A stretch of DNA of 64,000 bases from Talpa occidentalis (Eukaryota > Chordata > Mammalia > Eulipotyphla > Talpidae), in NCBI RefSeq assembly GCF_014898055.3, contig NW_023601433.1, positions 85,507,106 through 85,571,105 on the forward strand, read 5' to 3'. Each line of letters opens with the position of its first letter. The first letter of the stretch is position 1. Positions 56,435 through 64,000 of this stretch are shown piece after piece. The position numbers and the translations under genes were made by a program. The notes beneath the pieces were generated by a model. It did no database searches and was not told where the DNA came from. It saw only the letters and a list, made by a program, of their open reading frames with translations.

Positions 56435-56870
56435 ACTCAAAAACATTCACAAATCTTTATTAAGCACCTACTGTGTGTTAGCCACTGGACAATGGTAGAG
56501 AAGACAGACAAAAATGCTGGCCTATAAGGAGCTTCTAGTGTGATAATGGAGACATATAATTAAGAAGCAAAACAATAAAACAGCATCTACTAAGATTGTG
56601 GTAAGAGTGAAGAAGAAAGGAAATCAAGGTGATACAGAAGGAGAGAGGCCAGGGAGACCTCTCTTGGGAGGAGATATGTGGGCTGAGACAGACAGAAGAG
56701 AGAACAAAGAGCCATCCTTATGAAGATCTGGGAGAACGGCTGTGCAAAGGCCCTGAGGCCAAATGACTTTGGCCTGTTTAAGGAACAGCAAGAAGGCCTG
56801 CGTGGCTGGAGCAGAGAGAGCATGGGGAGAAAGACATGTCAGTAAGGCCAGAAGCGGTTGGGGTGTGGAC
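56435..56870 (+). repeat. L2 fragment
   Basis: AAATCTTTATTAAGCACCTA CTGTGTG, GCCAGGGAGACCTCTCTTGG, GCAAAGGCCCTGAGGCC and GGAACAGCAAGAAGGCC follow the L2 3' half. Confidence 0.92.
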
Positions 56871-57239
56871 TGTGTCTAAAAGCTGGACACACAAACCTAT
56901 GGCAGCCCCTTCTAAGGGAGATATGGGTGTTCCCTTCCTCCTTTGCACAGTTCTCTTGTGTTTGGTTTTTATGAAAAAAACAAATATTGCTCTGGTGAGA
57001 AAAATTAATAAGAAAAGCAATGCAAGCCCAATATAGACAAAATTTAATATAGAAATGCATAAAGAAGAAAATTAAAATAAATGTACCCATATGGCCAGCC
57101 CCTACAGACAAGCCCTTGAGTGCAGTGTTTATTTCCCTTCAGAAAAGGGATTTCGTATGGAGAACATGCCCCCTATAGCTGCAGGTCTCCTAGGCATACC
57201 CTCTTGGGTTGTGCAGCCTAAGGAAACAAGTAGCTACTT
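56871..57239. other. No gene seen
   Basis: AT-rich; 56960-57090 resembles L1-type sequence. Not assigned. Confidence 0.4.
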
Positions 57240-57497
57240 GGACACTGTAAAAAGGCTACAAGAATGGTAATATACATGCCTTGCCATATATAATTTAGGG
57301 AAAAAATGGAAAATAGCCTAAATGTCCATTAAAGAGGGAAATGGTTGGATAAAAGACAGGGCATGTTTACCGCGGGTGGACCTTCCATGGCTGTTAGAGT
57401 AATGATGGGGCTCGACAGGTGTGGACACGAATGATCTCCTTGTTACGTAACTGAGCAAATACGTGGTTTTGAAACATGCACGTAATGACCCTCATTT

Positions 57498-57724
57498 CTT
57501 TTTCTTTTAAAGATTTATTTATTTATGCATACAAGAACTCAGGTGCAGGCTAGAGGTGTGGGGGGTGAGAGGATCTACCAGAGACAGGTGGATCCAATGA
57601 AATACACCACTGAGGGGAGCAGCGGCAAGATAGGCGAGGTCTGCTGCGCCATGTGGGTCGGCTCCCTGCTGCAGACAGCTCCATAGCGCTGAGACTCAAC
57701 CCCTTGAGCCACCAGGGAGGCCCA
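57498..57724 (-). mobile_element. tRNA-derived SINE
   Basis: Minus-strand copy, about 40 bp shorter than others because of an internal gap near 57660-57670 and 57590. Perfect 11-bp duplication GACCCTCATTT at 57487-57497 and 57725-57735. Confidence 0.92.
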
Positions 57725-57737
57725 GACCCTCATTTAT

Positions 57738-57762
57738 TAAAAAAAAAAAAAAAAGAAAAGAA
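57738..57762. repeat. A-rich run
   Basis: Poly-A followed by AAAAGAAAAGAAAATG just right of the SINE target duplication; part of the host L1 or a later expansion. Confidence 0.7.
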
Positions 57763-57959
57763 AATGTGTGTGTTTGTACCTTTGTATGCTCAAAAATAGA
57801 CCACAAAAATACACACCAGCATGTTAATAGTTGTTATTTCCGGGTAAAGGGATTACAAGTGATTTTTCCTTTTTCAATATCTGCTTTTCCCATAATAAAT
57901 GGACATGACTTTGCACTTTTTAAAAGTAAAAAGGGAGGAACCACTAGCAAGGCCCCACC

Positions 57960-58335
57960 ACAAGGGTTCTTACCCTGGCAACTCCCTCTGCTGGAATCTT
58001 CTCCCTCAGATAGCCTTCTTTCTCTTCTTATCTTGGCTCAAATGCCATTTTCTCCAGGAGTCTCCCCGACCAATCTATTTATCTGGTTAATATCTCCCTC
58101 TCCCCCTATGATGCTGTATTTCCTTCCTTATTCCATAGGAGAATTTATTGAATTTGACCTAATATATGGTTTATTTATTTTGTTCTTCATCTATGATCTC
58201 TTCCCCACCCAAAGCCCTCTAGTCATACGTCAGCACCAGGAGGGCAAGAATTTTTGTCTGTTTTGTTCCCTGTTAATTCTTAGAGCTGAGAACAGGGCTT
58301 GGAGCAGTGTAGGACCTCAGGAACTATTTGAGGAA
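57960..58335 (+). repeat. L2 3' end
   Basis: TCTGCTGGAATCTTCTCCCT, CTTGGCTCAAATGCCATTTT CTCC, AGGAGGGCAAGAATTTTTGT CTG, and GGAATGAATGA match L2 3' sequence. The 190-codon frame at 57766-58338 spans this L2 and the L1 before it and is not a gene. Confidence 0.9.
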
Positions 58336-59524
58336 TGAATGAAATAGAAACAGGCAAGTGGTTTTCCTTTTTGAAGACTTCTGTCTTCACCCTCCTGATT
58401 TTCAGAAGGGGTGTGGGTGCTATAGATCTGGCAGACCTGGAGAGGGACAGGTGGGAGAAAAGATGTCCCTCTCCCTTCCAGATTTCTGCTCCCTTCATTT
58501 GCCAGCGAAAAAGGTAGCAGTGCTGAGCCCTAAATCAGCAGCGCCCCCTGCTGGGAAATTTGAAGAACTGCAGAGCTCAACTGTAACCCCAGACACATTT
58601 CAAAGGCTACACCTGGGGATTTGGAAAGAAAAGAAGGCAAGTTATGGGTTGCCAGGCTGGGGCCACCTGGTCGGTGGGGGAAGGAGGAGATTTTGCTAGC
58701 TGGAAGAGGGGCTGTGAAGGAAACGGGCCCACTGTCTCAGCAGCGAGGTCCTGATCGCGTCAGAGTTCATCTCCCACACTGGATAGATTTCTCCTGCTGA
58801 GAAATGTGGCCAAGACTGAACTTGACAGCCATCAGCTATGACTTAGCGCCAACTCTCCAGGGGGTCTTTTTTTTTTTTTTTTTTTTTTTTAACTTAAGGC
58901 TTCCCAGGGTCAAGTCCAGGGTGTTCTCTAGTTTTGTATTTGGCAGGTGTCCTTTTATCCAGCCCGTCTCACAGAAAGAGAATTTGCAGGTTTTACCTAG
59001 ACTTTTTACCCAAGGCAAGTGTGTTCACAGACTGGGCTTTTTGTTGTTGTTGTTGGTTTGTTTTAGCAACTACTGTTTACAGGCCATGGGGATATGGCTC
59101 AGTCCTTGCTAAGCCCGGGGGGAAGACAGATGTGTAACACACACACACATGAACTCAGGTATCTACATGAGGACTGTGGGGAAAGTTCTAGAAGAGAACA
59201 AGGTGCTGCGAGGAGAGCAATGGGGTAGACTAGGGTGTGGAAGGGCCACAGAAGGACAAGATATTTTTCAAATTGAAGTAGCACCGCTTGATGGCAATCT
59301 GTCAGTTTCAGGTGTGCCTCGTTGTAAAGCAACGTGCGTCTACACTCGAGTAAGTTCACCAGTGAGAGCCCAGTTCTGACCTTCACCTCACGGTCCACCC
59401 CTTCTCCCAGGGGCCGTCTCTGGGGGGCAGGTGAGAGAGGAGGGCATTTCCAGGTCCTCAGCCTTTTCAGTTTTTCCCCAGAGCGGAGTAATTTGTCCAC
59501 TCTTGGAAACGTTCTGTCTGTGGG
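58336..59524. other. Unassigned DNA with poly-T tract
   Basis: Poly-T at 58867-58890 (about 24 bp) and a short (AC)n at about 59139-59149. A GTTGTTGTTGTTG patch at 59042. No gene recognised. Confidence 0.5.
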
Positions 59525-59715
59525 ATGCACTGCAGCATAGTGGTTAAGATTCAGAGTCCCAGGTTCGAATCCTGGCTCTGCCCTTTTCATTCATTTCTAC
59601 TTCCTTTGTCCCATAGAGCTATTATAAGGATTTGATGAGGTAATAGAAATCAAGCAATTACCTCGGCACCTGGCAAGTAGTGAGTGCTCAATCAGTGAAC
59701 ACCCATGCTGGGAAA
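59525..59715 (+). repeat. MIR SINE with well-preserved tRNA-like head
   Basis: CATAGTGGTTAAGATTCAGA, then CAGGTTCGAATCCTGGCTCT with an intact B box, then ATAGAGCTATTATAAGGATT. The head resembles a tRNA but lacks a foldable acceptor stem, so it is MIR, not a tRNA gene. Confidence 0.9.
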
Positions 59716-61739
59716 GGCTCTGAAAAGATCTGCAGCAAATCCCTCCTGGGTCATAGAAACTTGTTATTGCAGAATATTCTTGTTCCTGTACATAGCTGGG
59801 AGGAGAGGGTTGAACAGACACTTTCATTGCCTACCACAGACCATTCTGCCATGTTTTTTCTTGCTAACACAACTTTGATACGTTCAGGAGTCAAAGAGTC
59901 TTTGATCTCAGGGAAGAAAAGACAGGCTCGGTCTGTATTCGGGCACCTTACCTTGTTCTGGTCAATGAAATGAATGCATTCTCCAGGGCCTCTGAGAAAG
60001 AGATTTTCCTCCTTGATAAGCAGCAGACGTATGTAAAGAAAACCTCCCTGCCCCCACCCATACCACCCTGCCCCTTGCTTTGAATGTGGAGTTGTGACAA
60101 CAGGTGCTGGAAGCTGCGGCTGCCATCTTGGGAACGTGAGGGAAATACAGTAGAATCACGGGAACACCACAAGGATCCCCATTCCTCTCTGTTGCTGAAA
60201 CCCTGGAATTGCCTTTCCCCAAACTCCTTGTTTGGGAGAAAAATAATCCCTCATTGGTTCAAGTAGCCATCCATGCTTTTCTGTCACCTGCATTCCAATG
60301 CTTTCTTCCCTAACGGCCCTCTGTTCAGCATTAAGTCAGCCTGGCTCTCTCCCTTTGTGTTCGCAGTCACTCGTTCACCCTGAGGACAGTCTCTCTGGCA
60401 TCATCCAGGCAGAGCCATTCCCTTCCCTGGGCCTGTTCCCTTTTTAAAGTCTAGAGGCCCTTGCCGGCCTCACACCCTCATTCCAGAGCAGATTACATGA
60501 TCCTTCTCTTTTTGTCTTTCTCTTCTCTCCTATCTATTTTTGTCTCTTGTAAAATGCCCTGGCCTCTGGCCGGGATACAGAAGTATTAGTACAAGCTTCC
60601 CCTTAATCCCTCAGGCTCCTGTTCCATTGTTCAGAGTCACCAGGGAGAACCAACCAGCTTGGCTTTACCTGGAGAAATGGAGCTGCTCCATTTTGTGCCC
60701 CAACCCTATTTTCCTGATTTCACTACCTATGGCCCTGGAGCTTTATTCTGTCTCAGCTCTCAGAGGACATCTACAGGAAGAATAGGCAATTCATGGCACA
60801 TGACATGCATGTACTACTTCCTGATCCAGTGCCCATGGCAGACATGGCTAATCAATCACAGCACTCTTTCTTATTAAGCCAGGATAGCCATGTTTGATTG
60901 GCGTTTGCAGGGGAGAGGGGCTAGCCTCTTGACCACTGACACAGTTGGGGGTAGGGGATAAACAATGATGTGCACATTCAGCTCAAGATTCCTCTGATAA
61001 TCTGTTGGCTTCTCTTTCTCAGATGGGGCTGAGCTAGTCTGAAGACTGGGACAGGTCGGGGTGGTGTGAGGATCAATGACTTCAGCCTCCAGAGATACTG
61101 CATGGGACACTTGCCTTTCCTGCATATGTTCCAGACTCACTCCAGGACGATCTTCAGTTGCTTTGGGATTTAGACCCATGGAATAAGCCCAGAACAATCA
61201 CCTACTATGTGTCAGGATCAAGAGTCCTGGAAGTGCTACAGGGCAACCCCAATATAAAATGGGTTGCCTGACTGTGGGTCCTCACCCGCACTCACTGCAG
61301 GCAAACATAAAAGGTTAACAAAAGGTTTATTTACAAAGGAAGGGGAATGAGGAAATGCACAACTCAGGGAGAAAAGAGGGAGATAAATTCTTAAACGTGT
61401 CATACCTGTTCTGCCGACCTGGAATCCCAAATGATCCACTGAGACCAAGCCTGCCTGGCCAAGAGCATGAGCCAAGTGTCTGAGACCCCACTAACATGTC
61501 TGGTTTTATTTACAAACAGAGAAAATGACTGCTTAACTCTGCCCTTAGGTCCTCGCAACTTCCCTTTGGGGCTCATGGGATTTGTAGTTCCCACTGTCTT
61601 GATGGAGTGGGGGTGGCATCCACAAAGCCTGTATGGAGTTTGCTCAGGACATCCTTTCCCCTAACAGAAGGATGAATGAATCTTTGCCTCTGTCCTGGAA
61701 GGTACTAGAGGAAGAGACTGATAACAAGTGGATAAGACA
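59716..61739. other. Unassigned DNA
   Basis: 60085-60270 (GCTGCGGCTGCCATCTTGGG, AACTCCTTGTTTGGGAG) matches an unnamed old LTR/transposon end pattern. Frames to 107 codons lack domains. No gene recognised. Confidence 0.4.
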
Positions 61740-61985
61740 GAATGCAGTGAATACTGCAAAGGAGCATCATCCAGTCATTCAACAAATAGTGATTAAGTGC
61801 CTAATATGTGCCACACACTGTGCTAGGGGAAGATGGTGAGCAAGACAGGCATTCGTCTCTACCCTGTGGAGCTACACCCAAGCAGAGAGTCAGCTGCTCA
61901 TCAAGTAATCAGCCCAATAAGTACAAAATGCAACTGCAGAACGTGAGGGAGAGAGACCTTCCTCTCAGGGACTGGGGAGGGATGA
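61740..61985 (+). repeat. L2 fragment
   Basis: CATTCAACAAATAGTGATTA AGTGCCTAATATGTGCC then AAGTACAAAATGCAACTGC follows L2. Confidence 0.82.
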
Positions 61986-61995
61986 GTAAGTCAAC

Positions 61996-62178
61996 CTCTG
62001 GTTCTCCAATGGGGTGATTTTGCTCCCTAGGGGTCATGGGGCCACGGCTGGAGACATCTTTTTCGCACTTGAGTGGCATCTAGTGGGAGGAGGCTAGGAT
62101 ACTGCTCACTATCTAGAGCGCAGGCCAGCCCCCCAACAGAGAATTACCTGACCCCAAATGTCAGCAGTGCTGATGACA
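61996..62178 (+). mobile_element. MER5A-type hAT DNA transposon
   Basis: GGGTGATTTTGCTCCCTAGG, TGGCATCTAGTGGGAGGAGG, CAGAGAATTACCTGACCCCA AATGTCAGCAGTGC follow MER5A in sense order. Confidence 0.9.
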
Positions 62179-62691
62179 TTGCTCGCTCCTCCACCTGGTG
62201 TTCTTTCAAAAGGGCCCTCTGGCTGCTGTGTGGCCACAGGCTGCAGAGGGTCAAGGGCAGGAATGGGAGAGCAGCGGGAAGACTGCCGGAGCCATCCTGG
62301 TCACAGGGTTTCACCAGCATGGGCGAGCGCTCACTGCAGGCCTGTGCTGGGGGGGACAGAAGACCTGACACAAATTCAAGGGTGAAGTTTAGAATTCTGG
62401 TTACCCTCTGCGGCTGGACAGTCTACATACTCAGCCCATTTCACTGATGAGAAAGGGGCGGTCCAGTTGCGAAAGGCCACCCCCCCCCATCCTGTAGCTA
62501 GTCAATGGCAGCGGCAGCATTCTACCCCAGCGCTGGCTCCAAATTTTCTTTCCACCCCCACAATCCCCCACCAGACCAGGAGACACCAGCAGGACAGAAA
62601 GGACAGTCGGTGGATTTCAGCGCCTCTAAACCATTCTCACTTTTTACTGGCAGGGAGCCCACCTCCTGCTCCAAGCAATAGTTCTCTAGGT
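62179..62691. other. Unassigned DNA with a short MIR
   Basis: Antisense MIR-like piece at about 62400-62510 (CATTTCACTGATGAGAAAGG). No gene recognised. Confidence 0.45.
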
Positions 62692-62865
62692 CAGCGCTTC
62701 TCCCAAGGGGACTCTGGGCGATGTCTGCAAACATTTTTGGTTGACACAATTCGGGGAGAAGGTTCGCCACAGACATCTACTGGGCAGGACCCGGGGTGCT
62801 GCTCAGCACCCTCCAGTGCCCAGTTGCCCACCCCAAAACAAATAAAGATCTGGCTCAACATGGCC
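62692..62865 (+). mobile_element. MER5A-type hAT DNA transposon
   Basis: GTCAGCGCTTCTCCCAAGGG, GATGTCTGCAAACATTTTTG GTTGACACAATTC, ACAAATAAAGATCTGGCTCA follow MER5A. Confidence 0.9.
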
Positions 62866-63424
62866 ACAGAGCAGCCGAGACTCCAGGAGCAGAATGCGAA
62901 CCCGGGGCAGGGGCTGGCCCTGCAGAGCTGGGTGCTGGCTGAAGACTCGCTGAAAGGTCCTTCACCCCAGAGCCTGGGGTCAGACGACTATTTGGCCTGT
63001 CGGTCTTGATTCCTCTCCAGAGCTGGGCCTTGGTGACAGGTTTGGCTGTCAAGGCGCTGCGGTCTCAGCCAAAGGCTCCAGTGGGCAGAGGTGAGAGTGG
63101 CATAGCTGGAGGGGGCAGGACGGCAGCTGTGGCTGGAATTGGGCCTCGCCCAGGAGAGCAATGCCCGCAGAATGCCAGGCATGCCACCCAAACAGCTGAG
63201 CTCCAGGCGGGGCCGGGGCAGGCGAGCATCTGAAGGGCACAAGTAAAAATGGAATTATCTGGGTGTCCCCCACACAGCAAGGCAGGTGACCGAGAGCTAA
63301 AAATACCAGGACGGACAAAGCCACTAAAGAGTTGTCTGGTGGCCTGGGGCTGGTCCCTACCTCCAGGTCTCCTGGGGGTGATGAGAACTGGTGCCCAGGT
63401 GCCCAAGCCCTGAAACCGCAGGAG
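62866..63424. other. No gene seen
   Basis: GC-rich unassigned DNA; overlapping frames on both strands to 131 codons without domains. Confidence 0.4.
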
Positions 63425-63595
63425 CAAGAGTGGTGGCGGAATCTGACATTCTGGGCTCAAATCCCAGTGATGCCAGCACTAGTGATGGGGCCCTGGGCAC
63501 TGACTGCTCTTCTCTGAGCCTTGGTTTCCTCATCTGGGAAATGGGTCGAATACCAGTACCTTCCTCACAGCGTTGGGAGGATGAAAGAAGATGAT
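63425..63595 (+). repeat. MIR SINE
   Basis: TTCTGGGCTCAAATCCCAGT, TCTGAGCCTTGGTTTCCTCA, TACCAGTACCTTCCTCACAG follow sense MIR. Confidence 0.9.
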
Positions 63596-64000
63596 GGGTC
63601 AGGTCCCCGGCACAGGGCCTGTCTCACAGGAAGTTCTGGGCAAGTGGGCCACATGGTATTTTTAGGGACCTCAGCTTGGAGCGCTCAGGGAGCTAGGATC
63701 ATCCAACTCGTGTGTGTCCTTCCTCCACCATGAAGGCTTCCTTGACAGCTGCTGATCAATGAAGCATAACAAGAGTCAGGAAACATCTTCCCCTAAACCT
63801 CTGTGAGAGTTGCCTGCGGGGTGAGGTGGGGAATGGAGCTGCTGTCATTAGTATCACAAGTATCTAGTTGTACTTTAAAAACAATCTTCTAAGATCAATA
63901 CCATTGTTTCCACACACTCTACCTCCCTCCATACTTATCAAGGAATCTAAAGTTTAGGGTGATTAAGTAGGCTTGTCCAGGGCCCCATAGTCGAGGAAGT
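63596..64000. other. Unassigned, antisense MIR at the end
   Basis: 63870-64000 (AATACCATTGTTTCCACACA, GGCTTGTCCAGGGCCCCATA) is a diverged antisense MIR running off the window. Rest unassigned. Confidence 0.5.

Larger units (their letters stand above)
57240..57950 (+). mobile_element. L1 3' UTR fragment split by a SINE
   Basis: GGAAAATAGCCTAAATGTCC and TCCATGGCTGTTAGAGTAAT before the SINE, and TTGTTATTTCCGGGTAAAGG, TTTTCCTTTTTCAATATCTG after it, are one continuous L1M 3' UTR. Confidence 0.8.

Noticed and set aside
57766..58338. Plus-strand frame of 190 codons
   Set aside because: Composed of an L1 3' UTR piece joined to an L2 3' end.
59536..59585. tRNA-like sequence with intact B box
   Set aside because: Continues into MIR core sequence and lacks a pairing acceptor stem; it is a MIR head.
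1..64000. CRISPR arrays, operons or other prokaryotic systems
   Set aside because: No regularly spaced identical repeats; the sequence is clearly mammalian.

Overview
The window looks like nuclear DNA of a placental mammal. It is dense with old mammal-wide repeats: MIR, L2, MER5A, MLT1- and MLT2-type LTRs, HAL1-like and L1M fragments. No complete protein-coding gene, rRNA or true tRNA gene could be recognised. The youngest repeats are copies of a tRNA-derived SINE that starts GGGCCTCCCTGGTGGC and ends in (AAATA)n or A-rich tails, mostly with intact target-site duplications. I recall a SINE of this kind (Rhin-1) from horseshoe and leaf-nosed bats, so a rhinolophoid bat is my best guess at the host. 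That is memory-based inference and needs a repeat search.

Layout. 1-8.7 kb: SINEs, MIRs and L1 pieces in otherwise unassigned DNA. 8.74-9.45 kb: a compact CpG island, the only strong gene-regulatory landmark. It carries ETS-type sites, two oppositely oriented NF-Y (CCAAT) boxes and a multi-pentamer heat-shock element, consistent with a heat-responsive, possibly bidirectional promoter; the gene it serves is not identifiable here. 9.5-32 kb: unassigned DNA with MIR, L1 3' ends, SINEs (one tailless) and a HAL1-like element. 32.9-36.1 kb: an old MLT2-like ERVL LTR and a well-preserved 819-bp solo LTR with a 6-bp target duplication. 36-51 kb: L2, MIR, two stretches that resemble conserved regulatory DNA (39.7-40.2 and 42.5-42.8 kb), and a SINE at 47.9 kb whose 3' flank recurs beside another SINE at 22.0 kb. 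51-58 kb: L1-rich, including a 5'-inverted L1 and an MLT1 fragment. 58-64 kb: L2, MIR and two MER5A elements.

Most of the window is therefore non-coding intergenic or intronic DNA. The open reading frames present are short, lack recognisable domains and overlap repeats, so none is called as a gene. Repeat boundaries were read by eye and are approximate unless a target duplication fixes them.
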